The translations under genes and the position numbers were made by a program. Positions 8,871-16,870 of a DNA stretch of 64,000 bases are shown in pieces. How positions within the stretch are numbered: position 1 is the stretch's first letter; each line of letters starts with the position of its first letter. The DNA is from JBAZJI01 sp964596325 (GTDB lineage: Bacteria > Patescibacteriota > Minisyncoccia > Minisyncoccales > JAGOPM01): assembly GCA_964596325.1 (NCBI GenBank), contig CAZQSQ010000003.1, positions 9,434-73,433 of the forward strand, given 5' to 3'. The notes below the pieces were generated by a model. The model saw only the letters and a program-made list of their open reading frames with translations. It had not been told where the DNA came from and made no database searches.

Positions 8871-9212
8871 TTAGAATTTTAAGCCGGCTTGGCGGGCGCT
8901 TTCAGCCAAGGCCTTCACCCGGCCATGGTAGCGATTGCCTCCGCGATCAAAAACGACTTTTTCAATTTTCTGCTTTTTGGCGAGCTCGGCAATAGCTTTT
9001 CCGATTTCAGAAGCCCTCTCCATTTTTTTGCCCTTAGCGTCTTTTAAGTCGCTAGTTGAAGCCAAAATCTTTCCATTTCCATCATTGATAAGCTGGGCGT
9101 AAATATGTTTATTGGAGCGGAAGACGCAAAGCCTCGGGCACTCTGCAGTACCTTGGACTTTGGCGCGGATGCGCACATGTCTGCGTATTCTTTTTTCCTG
9201 TGTCTTTTGCAT
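8871..9212 (-). CDS. rplR: Ribosomal protein uL18
   Basis: Binds 5S rRNA and helps form the central protuberance. At 113 residues it is a normal bacterial length. The core motifs RLCVFRSNKHIYAQ and FDRGGNRYHGRVKALAE are present. It lies between rplF and rpsE in the conserved spc order. Confidence 0.96.
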   Translation of the reverse strand: MQKTQEKRIRRHVRIRAKVQGTAECPRLCVFRSNKHIYAQLINDGNGKILASTSDLKDAKGKKMERASEIGKAIAELAKKQKIEKVVFDRGGNRYHGRVKALAESARQAGLKF

Positions 9213-9229
9213 GGTATTAATCAGTTAGA

Positions 9230-9772
9230 TTATGCGGCTTTGGCAGCTTTCTTACCCAATTTCTTGCGAACCACTTCGCCTTGGTAGCGAATGCCCTTAC
9301 CCAAATACGGTTCAGGCTTGCGGGTAGCGCGGATCTTCGCTGCAATATTGCCGACTTTTTCCTTGTCGATACCGCTTACAATAACAATATTCTTTTCTAC
9401 TTTGAAATCGATTCCCTGCTCTTTAACAATCTTCACTGGGTGGGTGTAACCAACCTTGAGTACGAGATTGCCACCTTCAACCGTGGCGCCATAACCGATA
9501 CCCTGTATTTCCAAACGCTTCTCATAGCCGGTGGTCACGCCGTTAATCATATTTTGCACCAAAGCGCGGGTTAAGCCCCACAAAGCCCTAGTGTCTTTAT
9601 CTTCAAATTTCGGAGTGAAAGTAACGCAAGTGCCTTCCAATTTAACTTCAATGGAAGGGTGCGCTGTCATTTCTAATTGGCCTTTTGTGCCTTTGACAAA
9701 AACCTTGGAGCCGTCAACTTTGACTTCGACCCCCGTAGGAATCTGTATTGGTTTTTTTCCTATGCGAGACAT
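9230..9772 (-). CDS. rplF: Ribosomal protein uL6
   Basis: Large-subunit protein near the sarcin-ricin loop. At 180 residues it has the expected length, starting MSRIGKKPI and ending with the signature PEPYLGKGIRY followed by GEVVRKKLGKK. Confidence 0.97.
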   Translation of the reverse strand: MSRIGKKPIQIPTGVEVKVDGSKVFVKGTKGQLEMTAHPSIEVKLEGTCVTFTPKFEDKDTRALWGLTRALVQNMINGVTTGYEKRLEIQGIGYGATVEGGNLVLKVGYTHPVKIVKEQGIDFKVEKNIVIVSGIDKEKVGNIAAKIRATRKPEPYLGKGIRYQGEVVRKKLGKKAAKAA

Positions 9773-9788
9773 ATTATTGTTTCTTTAA

Positions 9789-10175
9789 TTACCAAATTTC
9801 CGCTAACACTTCCCCTCCGACCTTTTGCTTGCGGGCCTCGACATTACTCATAATGCCTTTGGAGGTGGAAATTATAGAAATCCCCTTGCCACCCTTAATC
9901 GCTTTGAGCTGGGTGTAGGCAGCATAAATCCTCTGCCCTTGGCGGCTGACACGCTTAATACCGCTCACAGCGGGTTGCCCCTCGCGATAAATAAGGGAAA
10001 CGTGCATCAGCTTCTTGCCCTTGCGGCCGGACCTTTCGATCTTACCGACAAATCCGTACTTTTCGAGTACTTGGGCGATTTCATATTTTATTCGGGATTG
10101 CGGAATGTCCACGACCTCCTTGGCGGAAGCTTGGGCATTGCGGATCCTGTTCAACATATCAACGATTGGGTCCAT
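9789..10175 (-). CDS. rpsH: Ribosomal protein uS8
   Basis: Binds helix 21 of 16S rRNA; in other bacteria it can repress the spc operon. 128 residues, MDPIVDMLNRIRNAQ start and the C-terminal STSKGIMSNVEARKQKVGGE signature. Confidence 0.97.
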   Translation of the reverse strand: MDPIVDMLNRIRNAQASAKEVVDIPQSRIKYEIAQVLEKYGFVGKIERSGRKGKKLMHVSLIYREGQPAVSGIKRVSRQGQRIYAAYTQLKAIKGGKGISIISTSKGIMSNVEARKQKVGGEVLAEIW

Positions 10176-10179
10176 ATTT

Positions 10180-10365
10180 TTACCAGCTTGATTTTTTCAC
10201 TCCGGGTATCAAACCTTTATTAGCCATTTCGCGGAAGCAAATCCTGCACAGACCAAAGGTCCTCATGTAGGCGTGCTTGCGGCCGCACCTAAAACAGCGG
10301 CGCGACTGGCGGGTTGAATACTTGGGTTTCTTTTTTGATTTTGCGATTTGTGCTGCAACTGCCAT
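10180..10365 (-). CDS. rpsN: Ribosomal protein uS14, zinc-binding type
   Basis: The short, 61-residue zinc form of S14 with two CxxC pairs (CFRCGR and CRICFR), as in rpsZ of Gram-positives. Sits between rplE and rpsH as expected. Confidence 0.96.
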   Translation of the reverse strand: MAVAAQIAKSKKKPKYSTRQSRRCFRCGRKHAYMRTFGLCRICFREMANKGLIPGVKKSSW

Positions 10366-10374
10366 GGTAGTTCT

Positions 10375-10926
10375 TTATTTTTTGAAAGGGAATCCCATGA
10401 GTTTGAAAAGTGTCAAAGTGTCATCATGATTTTTGGCAGTGGTTACGACCGTAATTTCCATGCCCAAAATCTGCTTTTCTTTATCTTGAATGATTTCCGG
10501 GAAAACCGTGTGTTCTTTAATGCCGATGGAAAGGTTGCCGTTCTTGTCGACATTGTTCGTGTCTATTCCGCGGAAGTCACGGGTACGCGGCATTGCGATA
10601 TAAACAAGGCGTTCAAGAAAGTCATACATCCTTTTGCCGCGCAAAGTAACTTTGGCCCCAATAACCAAACCCTGCCTCAATTTGAAGCTGGAAATTGATT
10701 TGTGGGCGCGGGTCAAAACCGCCTTTTGGCCAGTAATGGCAGAAACATCGTTTTCTACGGTTTCTATAAACCTCTTGAGCTGGTCCTTAGTCAAACTGGT
10801 CGCCTGCCTGCCAAAACCGGTATTAATGACTACTTTGGTTATTTTCGGTATAGCCATGGAATTTTTGAAACCATGTTCCTTTTGCATTTTGGCTATGACC
10901 TCTTTTTTATAGATTTCCTGCAACAT
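10375..10926 (-). CDS. rplE: Ribosomal protein uL5
   Basis: 5S rRNA-binding protein of the central protuberance. 183 residues with the start LQEIYKKEVIAKMQKEHGF, the RGKRMYDFLERL segment and the DFRGIDTNN motif typical of L5. Confidence 0.97.
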   Translation of the reverse strand: MLQEIYKKEVIAKMQKEHGFKNSMAIPKITKVVINTGFGRQATSLTKDQLKRFIETVENDVSAITGQKAVLTRAHKSISSFKLRQGLVIGAKVTLRGKRMYDFLERLVYIAMPRTRDFRGIDTNNVDKNGNLSIGIKEHTVFPEIIQDKEKQILGMEITVVTTAKNHDDTLTLFKLMGFPFKK

Positions 10927-10940
10927 GATAATAAACTAAA

Positions 10941-11267
10941 TTAAACTTCGCTGCCGCACTTCTTGCAGATGCGCACCTTTACCCTTGAACCTTTTTCGTC
11001 TTTGGCAATATTTACCCGATAACCTATCCGGGCAGGCACATTGCATTTAGGGCAAATTAATTTGGCATTGCTGACGTGCAACGGCATCGGCCTCTCGACG
11101 GTCTGCCCTTTTTCGCCTTGCTGTCTGGGCTTGGTGTGCCTTTTGCCGATATTGGCACCCTCGACGACAATCCTTTCTCTTTCCGGCAAAACCTGCAGAA
11201 CCTTTCCCTGCTTTCCGCGGGACTTGCCAGAAATTATTAAAACTTTATCACCTTTTTTTATCTTCAT
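10941..11267 (-). CDS. rplX: Ribosomal protein uL24
   Basis: Assembly initiator of the large subunit, with an N-terminal KOW motif (KGDKVLIISGKSRGKQGKV). The C-terminal half has two CxxC pairs (CPKC, CKKC), a possible zinc site found in some bacterial L24 proteins. Its start overlaps the rplN stop by four bases. Confidence 0.96.
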   Translation of the reverse strand: MKIKKGDKVLIISGKSRGKQGKVLQVLPERERIVVEGANIGKRHTKPRQQGEKGQTVERPMPLHVSNAKLICPKCNVPARIGYRVNIAKDEKGSRVKVRICKKCGSEV

Positions 11268-11632
11268 ACTATTTCTTTTGCCAAAGCTGCGACTGCGTCG
11301 AAGCCTTTTTCTTTAATTTCGCGCGGGATAGGTCCAAAAATACGACCTCCCTTGGGTTGGCCTTTGTCGTCAATGATTACAACGGCGTTGTCACCAAAAG
11401 AGACATAACTCCCATCGGCCCTTTTGAAGGCCCTTTTTTGGCGGACAATAACGGCGCGCACCTTATCATGCTTTTTGACGAGCCTGCGGGGTTCCGCTTT
11501 CTTGACTGCGCAGACGATTACATCTCCCAGCTGGGCATAGCGGTGCTTAGTGCCTCCCAAGATGCGAAAACACTGCACAATCTTGGCGCCAGTATTATCG
11601 GCAACTATTAACATTGTTCTAGTCTGTATCAT
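11264..11632 (-). CDS. rplN: Ribosomal protein uL14
   Basis: Subunit-interface protein. 122 residues, MIQTRTMLIVADNTGAK start, GTKHRYA and a C-terminal FGPIPREIKEKGF, all family hallmarks. Confidence 0.97.
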   Translation of the reverse strand: MIQTRTMLIVADNTGAKIVQCFRILGGTKHRYAQLGDVIVCAVKKAEPRRLVKKHDKVRAVIVRQKRAFKRADGSYVSFGDNAVVIIDDKGQPKGGRIFGPIPREIKEKGFDAVAALAKEIV

Positions 11633-11648
11633 GGTATCGTTTTAATCT

Positions 11649-11882
11649 TTAACCTTCGACGACAATAAATTTCTTGGTCTTAGAGAATGGCCGGCATTGG
11701 GTAATGGCCACGCTCTGCCCCACACCGTATTTGGCAGGATCTTCGCAATGGGCGTGCAGTTTAGTGTGGCTCTTGAAAGACCTCCTATATTTGGTGTCGC
11801 GTTTAATGCTTTCCACTTCCACAGTGATGGTTTTGGCCATTTTATTGGAAGTCACTATTCCTTTGAAAATCTTATTAGCCAT
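11649..11882 (-). CDS. rpsQ: Ribosomal protein uS17
   Basis: 16S rRNA-binding OB-fold protein. 77 residues, with KGIVTSNKMAKTITVEVE and the CRPFSKTKKF segment near the end. Confidence 0.96.
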   Translation of the reverse strand: MANKIFKGIVTSNKMAKTITVEVESIKRDTKYRRSFKSHTKLHAHCEDPAKYGVGQSVAITQCRPFSKTKKFIVVEG

Positions 11883-11883
11883 A

Positions 11884-12078
11884 TTATTGCTTGTTTTGGC
11901 TTAATTTCAGAATTGTCTTGATTCTAGCCACGGTCTTGCGGGCCAAGCCGTACTCATGAGTCTTCTTCAGTTTTCCGGCAGCGATGTCAAAGCGCATTTG
12001 TTCAATTTTCTTGCGCTGCTCGGCGAGCAGGTCCAACAATTCTTTAGGCGTTTTCTGTTTTAATTCTTTGGTATCCAT
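11884..12078 (-). CDS. rpmC: Ribosomal protein uL29
   Basis: Small two-helix protein near the peptide exit tunnel. 64 residues with LLAEQRKKIEQMRFDIA and the end ARIKTILK typical of L29. One base separates it from rpsQ. Confidence 0.94.
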   Translation of the reverse strand: MDTKELKQKTPKELLDLLAEQRKKIEQMRFDIAAGKLKKTHEYGLARKTVARIKTILKLSQNKQ

Positions 12079-12079
12079 A

Positions 12080-12490
12080 TCACTTCAAAATGAATTTAAC
12101 GGCCACAGGTAATTTGTGCGCGGCCTTGGTCAAAGCTTCTCTGGCTTCAGCCTCAGTCAAACCGTCGAGCTCAAAAATTACTCTGCCCGGCTGGCAAGGA
12201 AAAGCATAGTGATCGACTGCACCCTTACCTCCTCCCATGGGCATTTCTGCGCCTTTGGTGGTAATGGGCTTAGCAGGGAAAATCCTGATCCACATTTTTC
12301 CGCCCTTTTTCAAGAAGCGCAAAATGACGCGTCTGGAGGCTTCCAACTGCCTGGAAGTAATGTATCCGTGCTCCAAGGATTTAATCCCGAAAGCGCCAAA
12401 AGACAAAGTAGTGCCGCGGCGGGCAATACCCCGGTTGCGACCCTTCTGCATCTTTCTGAATTTAACTTTTGATGGCATCAATAAAGACAT
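12080..12490 (-). CDS. rplP: Ribosomal protein uL16
   Basis: Large-subunit protein close to the A-site tRNA. The core starts MPSKVKFRKMQKGRNRG; starts at 12490 or 12478 are both possible and differ by four residues. The end HKLPVAVKFILK is typical. In the rplV-rpsC-rplP-rpmC order. Confidence 0.96.
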   Translation of the reverse strand: MSLLMPSKVKFRKMQKGRNRGIARRGTTLSFGAFGIKSLEHGYITSRQLEASRRVILRFLKKGGKMWIRIFPAKPITTKGAEMPMGGGKGAVDHYAFPCQPGRVIFELDGLTEAEAREALTKAAHKLPVAVKFILK

Positions 12491-12498
12491 GGTAGTAT

Positions 12499-13143
12499 TT
12501 ATTCGAATTTATCTCCTTTGTAGAGCCAGACCTTTACTCCGATTAAACCGTAGGTACAATGGGCTTCGGCAAAACCGTAATCAATATCGGCACGCAAAGA
12601 AGTTCTGGGAAGACGGCCCTGGGAAAGCCACTCGCGGCGGGCAATAGTGCCCCCGTTAAGCCTTCCGGCTACGTCAACCTTGATTCCCTTAACTTCCTTA
12701 TTGAGACTCGCCTTTTTCATAGCCTGCTTCATGACTGAGCGGAATTTAGCGCGCCTCTCAATTTGCCCCGCAATGTATTGGGCAATGAAAGTGGAATTAA
12801 TCCAAGGATTCTTGATTTCGCGGATCTCCAATTTTATTTCCTGGCGCTTGCCTTTGCCGGAAAATCTCTTTTCCAATTCCTTTTTAAGGTCTTCAGCACC
12901 TTTACCCGCACGCCCGATAATAACACCGGGTCTGGCGGTATTGACGATAATCCTGATCTTGTCGGAGAATCTTTCAATTTCGATTCCCTGCACGCCGGCT
13001 TCCTTCAATTTCTCTTCCAGAAAATCGCGGATAAGCATATCGCTCTCCAAATTCTTGGGAAGATTCTTGAGGTCGAACCAGCGAGAAGACCAGTCGCCTA
13101 CTCCTTTAATCCTGAAAACTTTTGGGTGGACTTTGTGCGCCAT
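12499..13143 (-). CDS. rpsC: Ribosomal protein uS3
   Basis: Small-subunit protein with a KH domain at the mRNA entry channel. The KH GxxG loop reads GVIIGRAGKG. 214 residues, ending with the GLIGVKVWLYKG signature. Confidence 0.97.
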   Translation of the reverse strand: MAHKVHPKVFRIKGVGDWSSRWFDLKNLPKNLESDMLIRDFLEEKLKEAGVQGIEIERFSDKIRIIVNTARPGVIIGRAGKGAEDLKKELEKRFSGKGKRQEIKLEIREIKNPWINSTFIAQYIAGQIERRAKFRSVMKQAMKKASLNKEVKGIKVDVAGRLNGGTIARREWLSQGRLPRTSLRADIDYGFAEAHCTYGLIGVKVWLYKGDKFE

Positions 13144-13144
13144 A

Positions 13145-13609
13145 TTATTTCTTGGATACTTTTTTCACTTTTTTAGCAGCCGGTTTCTTGGCTTCCTTGC
13201 TCTCGGTTTTATCTTCGGCCTTCGCCATTTTGGCTGCCCTGATTCCCCTTAAGCCGGTGGGCGGCTGGGTAATTTCTTCTTTGGTTCCCAATTCCATATT
13301 GACATGGGAGGTAAACTTCATAATCGGGAAAGCGGTACCGCGGGAACGGGGCATGCTCCTCTTGAGTGTAGGGCCCTTGTCCACGCAAAGCTTGCAGATA
13401 TAAAGGGTGTCGGGATCCAATTGGAAATTATGTTTGGCATTAGCCTTGGCGGAAAGCAAAAGCTTAAGCAGGGGCTGCGCCGTCCTGTTGGTTTTGAATC
13501 TCAAAATGCGCTCAGCTTCCACAACTGATTTTCCGCGGATAAGATCAGCCATCAACATCATTTTTCTGGGCGCTATCCTGATATATTTTATGTATGCCTT
13601 TACTGACAT
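13145..13609 (-). CDS. rplV: Ribosomal protein uL22 with basic tail
   Basis: Lines the exit tunnel. Family core from MSVKAYIKYIRIAPRKMMLMADLIRG to RIMxFTSHVNMEL-type sequence. The last ~35 residues form a Lys/Ala/Glu tail beyond the core, like those on uL15 and uS19 here. Confidence 0.95.
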   Translation of the reverse strand: MSVKAYIKYIRIAPRKMMLMADLIRGKSVVEAERILRFKTNRTAQPLLKLLLSAKANAKHNFQLDPDTLYICKLCVDKGPTLKRSMPRSRGTAFPIMKFTSHVNMELGTKEEITQPPTGLRGIRAAKMAKAEDKTESKEAKKPAAKKVKKVSKK

Positions 13610-13618
13610 GGTAGTTTA

Positions 13619-13951
13619 TTATTTCTTGGTAGGTTCGGTTTGGGCAGCAGCGGTAGAAGCGGCAGCGGCTGCGGCGGCTTTACCTTCAAGCTCCTTCTGC
13701 TTTTTACCTCCGTGGCGGGAGAACTTGGTAGAGGGAGAAAATTCCCCGAGCTTATGGCCAACCATTTCTTCATTAACAGCCACAGCAATAAATTCTTTGC
13801 CATTGTGCACCCCAAAAGTGCGACCGACAAATTCGGGCACGATGGTGCAATCGCGGGACCAAGTCTTTATGATTGTTTTGTCCTTAGCTGACTTAACTTT
13901 TCCTAAAAGTTTTTCGTCAATATAAGGCCCTTTCTTAAGTGATCTAGACAT
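13619..13951 (-). CDS. rpsS: Ribosomal protein uS19 with Ala-rich tail
   Basis: Small-subunit head protein. Starts MSRSLKKGPYIDEKLL; core GRTFGVHNGKEFIAV and GHKLGEFSPSTKF. A ~20-residue Ala-rich tail follows, longer than the usual ~92-residue protein. Confidence 0.96.
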   Translation of the reverse strand: MSRSLKKGPYIDEKLLGKVKSAKDKTIIKTWSRDCTIVPEFVGRTFGVHNGKEFIAVAVNEEMVGHKLGEFSPSTKFSRHGGKKQKELEGKAAAAAAASTAAAQTEPTKK

Positions 13952-13962
13952 AGTAATTGATA

Positions 13963-14787
13963 TTATTTAGTCCTGCGGGCAAGAATATATTTATTGGTAT
14001 ATTTGCGCTTGCGGGTTTTAACACCTCTGGCAATCTTTCCCCAAGGAGTCTTAGGAGCGGACATACCAAGCGGCTGACGGCCTTCTCCACCTCCATGCGG
14101 ATGGTCAACAGGATTCATAACTGTACCTCTAACAGTGGGCCTGACGCCTTTCCAACGGCTGCGGCCGGCTTTACCCAATTTGACATATTTGTGCTCTGGT
14201 CTGGAAATGGCGCCCACGGTGGCATAGCATTCGTCATTAATAGTGCGCACTTCACTGGAAGGCATTTTTAAGTTAGTCACGCCATTTTCATTAGCCAAAA
14301 CAATGGCTGAGCTGCCGGCAGCCTTGATAAGCTTGCCGCCTTGATCGGGCTGAATTTCCACATTGAAAACCGAGGTTCCCACGGGGATATTTTTCAACTT
14401 CATGCGGTTGCCGACTTTAATCTCGGCTTTTTCCGCGAAAGTGATTTGGTCACCGACATTAAGGCCCTGCGGGGCGATTACATAAAATTTCTTTCCACCA
14501 AAATCCACCAAATTAATGAAAGCGGTCCTGTTCGGATCATATTCCAAAGCAATAACTTTGCCGGTCTGGCCCAACATTTCCTTCTGGCCATATTCCACAA
14601 AACGATAAAGCTGCTTGTGGCCGCCGCCTTTGTGGCGCGTAGAAATCCTGCCGGCGCTATTGTGACCGGAATTCTTCTTGCGGAAAAAAGTCAAAGCCCT
14701 TTCCGGCCTCTTTTTAGTGAGGAGAGAAAAGTCTTCGGTAACCGTATGCCTCTGGGTTTGAGTTGTAGGCTTGTGATGCTTCATCAT
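13963..14787 (-). CDS. rplB: Ribosomal protein uL2
   Basis: Needed for subunit association and peptidyl transfer. At 274 residues it has normal length and carries the conserved DHPHGGGEG loop with its functional histidine and the NSAGRISTRHKGGGHK segment. Confidence 0.98.
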   Translation of the reverse strand: MMKHHKPTTQTQRHTVTEDFSLLTKKRPERALTFFRKKNSGHNSAGRISTRHKGGGHKQLYRFVEYGQKEMLGQTGKVIALEYDPNRTAFINLVDFGGKKFYVIAPQGLNVGDQITFAEKAEIKVGNRMKLKNIPVGTSVFNVEIQPDQGGKLIKAAGSSAIVLANENGVTNLKMPSSEVRTINDECYATVGAISRPEHKYVKLGKAGRSRWKGVRPTVRGTVMNPVDHPHGGGEGRQPLGMSAPKTPWGKIARGVKTRKRKYTNKYILARRTK

Positions 14788-14788
14788 G

Positions 14789-15121
14789 TTATTGGAATAT
14801 TTCTATTTTTTCCCCGGCTTTAACAGTCACGATAGCCTTGTAAACAGCGGCTTTACTTCCGGCAAGTCTTCCAAAACCCTTGCGCTTGGCCGGAATCTTG
14901 GAAACATTAACATCGACAACATGCACCTTGTAAAGTTTTTCCACTGTTTGGGCGATCTGGTGCTTGTTGGCGCGCTTATCGACTGAAAAAACGTACTTGT
15001 TGTTTTGGGCAAGCATAGCGGCCTTCTCGGTCACTAAAGGCTTGCGGATGACACTGAAGTTTTTTTCAGGTTTGGTATTCTCCTGCTTGATGGTATTTTT
15101 TTGTTCTTCTTGTTTAGCCAT
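14789..15121 (-). CDS. rplW: Ribosomal protein uL23
   Basis: Exit-tunnel protein where trigger factor docks. Core from VIRKPLVTEKAAML to KAGEKIEIFQ; a ~20-residue Lys/Gln-rich N-terminal lead precedes it. Confidence 0.95.
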   Translation of the reverse strand: MAKQEEQKNTIKQENTKPEKNFSVIRKPLVTEKAAMLAQNNKYVFSVDKRANKHQIAQTVEKLYKVHVVDVNVSKIPAKRKGFGRLAGSKAAVYKAIVTVKAGEKIEIFQ

Positions 15122-15138
15122 GGTAGTGATTTATCTGG

Positions 15139-15768
15139 TTATTTGAGAAAAACCTTTTTCAATTCTTCAATGCCGCCCTTGGTGGTCACAAAATATTTGC
15201 TGTTCAAAACGTCCAAAGAATTCAAATTGCGGACCTCCAAGACTTTTACATTTTTCAAATTAAAAATCGCTTTGACCAAAGCCGGTTCGTGTTTTTGTAA
15301 GGCCACCAAAACGGTCGCTTTACCCACGGGCAATTTAGCAAAAAGTTCAGCCATTTCTTTGGTCTTGCCTTTTTCGGATTGCAAAGCATCCAAAATTATC
15401 AGTTCATTGTCGGCCAATTTACCGGAAAGCGCCATAAACAAAGCCTTGCGGCGCATTTTGGCCGGAATTTCTTTTTTATAGCTGCGTTCATTGCGCGGGC
15501 CGAAAGTAATACCTCCCTTGCGCCATAACGGTGAACGCACGGAGCCAGCGCGAGCGCGGCCAGTGCCTTTTTGCTTCCAAGGTTTCTTACCAGTGCCGGC
15601 CACCTCGCCCCTGTCTTTGGTGTGGGCGTGGCTTTCGCGGCGGTTAGAAGCTTGGGAAACGGCAACTTGGTGGAGCAAATTATTATTAATAGCTAAACCG
15701 AAAATCTCCTCGGGAAGAGTAATTTCTCCTGCCTTTGATCCTTTTTGGTTATAAGTTTCGAAGTTCAT
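15139..15768 (-). CDS. rplD: Ribosomal protein uL4
   Basis: Large-subunit protein with the tunnel loop KPWKQKGTGRARAGSVRSP; in other bacteria it also controls the S10 operon. 209 residues, between rplC and rplW. Confidence 0.97.
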   Translation of the reverse strand: MNFETYNQKGSKAGEITLPEEIFGLAINNNLLHQVAVSQASNRRESHAHTKDRGEVAGTGKKPWKQKGTGRARAGSVRSPLWRKGGITFGPRNERSYKKEIPAKMRRKALFMALSGKLADNELIILDALQSEKGKTKEMAELFAKLPVGKATVLVALQKHEPALVKAIFNLKNVKVLEVRNLNSLDVLNSKYFVTTKGGIEELKKVFLK

Positions 15769-15789
15769 AGTTTCGGATTATTACTTCAA

Positions 15790-16383
15790 TCACTTGGCAG
15801 TGATCTCAAGGAGTGTGCCGGTTCTGCCGGGAACTGCGCCCTTTATTGCAATCAAGTTCTGCTCCTTATCAATTTTTACAACAGTCAAACCGCTGACAGT
15901 AGTGCGGATTCCGCCCATGCGGCCGGCCATTTTCTTGCCGGGCACCACCCTTTGCGGCCAGCGGGAACCGATAGAACCAGTGGTCCTGTGGTTATGCTTG
16001 TTACCGTGGGTAGCCGAAGCTGCGCCGCGGAAGCCATAACGCTTAGCCGGACCTTGGTTGCCTTTTCCCTTGCTGACGCCGGCGACTTTAATAATGTCGC
16101 CTTCAGCAAATTGTGACACATCTAAAATGTCGCCCACTTTCACCTGCGCCTCAATCGAGCACTCTTTCAAGTGGTCGAAGGGCTTGGCTTTGAGCGACTT
16201 AGTGATTTTGGATTCTTTTTCGATTTTACCAAAACCAACTTGGACGCCATTATAGCCGTCCTTTTCTTTTTCTTTGATCTGGGTGACAGTGCAAGGCCCT
16301 GCTTCCACAATGGTAACAGGGATAACCTTGTTATCCTTCCAAATCTGACCCATCTTCAATTTTTTTCCTACAATGAATTTCAT
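15790..16383 (-). CDS. rplC: Ribosomal protein uL3
   Basis: Assembly initiator reaching towards the peptidyl transferase centre. The conserved loop with GNQGPAKRYGFRGA and KHNHRTTGSIG is intact. 197 residues, slightly shorter than E. coli L3. Confidence 0.97.
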   Translation of the reverse strand: MKFIVGKKLKMGQIWKDNKVIPVTIVEAGPCTVTQIKEKEKDGYNGVQVGFGKIEKESKITKSLKAKPFDHLKECSIEAQVKVGDILDVSQFAEGDIIKVAGVSKGKGNQGPAKRYGFRGAASATHGNKHNHRTTGSIGSRWPQRVVPGKKMAGRMGGIRTTVSGLTVVKIDKEQNLIAIKGAVPGRTGTLLEITAK

Positions 16384-16404
16384 ATTTATTTGGGGTAAAT
16401 CAAA

Positions 16405-16423
16405 TGCCGGGGCTAACCCGGCA
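16405..16423 (-). promoter_or_regulatory. Hairpin in the rpsJ-rplC intergenic region
   Basis: Perfect 7-bp stem TGCCGGG / CCCGGCA in the 123-bp spacer, an unusually long gap for this tight block. No T run. A candidate site for ribosomal-protein feedback or processing. Confidence 0.45.
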
Positions 16424-16506
16424 AATGAATCCGGTTAACACCGATATCTGTATTTCTTGGCGCGCCCATTTTGGGGCAGCGCTATTGGAAATGTATTAGG
16501 TTTTTA

Positions 16507-16836
16507 TCAGTACATTTTGACCTCAATGTCCACTCCAGCCGGGAGGTTGATGTCGCGCAGCGACTCAATAACCTTCTGGTTGGGTCCGACAATGTCGATC
16601 ATGCGCTTGTGTATGCGCATTTCAAACTGCTCCCTGGCGTCCTTGTGGACGAAAGTGGAGCGGTTGACTGTAAACTTTTTAATCTCGGTAGGCAAAGGCA
16701 CAGGACCCACGGCATTGCCACCATGGCGCGTAACCATATCAACGATTTGTTTCGCGCCATTGTCAATGACCTTGTGGTCATATGCTCTTAACTTTACCCG
16801 TAATTTTTGTTTTATTTCTTCCTTTTTTACTGCCAT
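16507..16836 (-). CDS. rpsJ: Ribosomal protein uS10
   Basis: Small-subunit head protein that also acts as NusE in antitermination. 109 residues with KLRVKLRAYDHKVID and the R..HKRMIDI segment; a few extra N-terminal Lys/Glu residues. First gene of the S10 set, 34 bp after tuf. Confidence 0.97.
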   Translation of the reverse strand: MAVKKEEIKQKLRVKLRAYDHKVIDNGAKQIVDMVTRHGGNAVGPVPLPTEIKKFTVNRSTFVHKDAREQFEMRIHKRMIDIVGPNQKVIESLRDINLPAGVDIEVKMY

Positions 16837-16870
16837 GGTAGTGCCTTTGCTTACTTAGATTGGTAATAAC

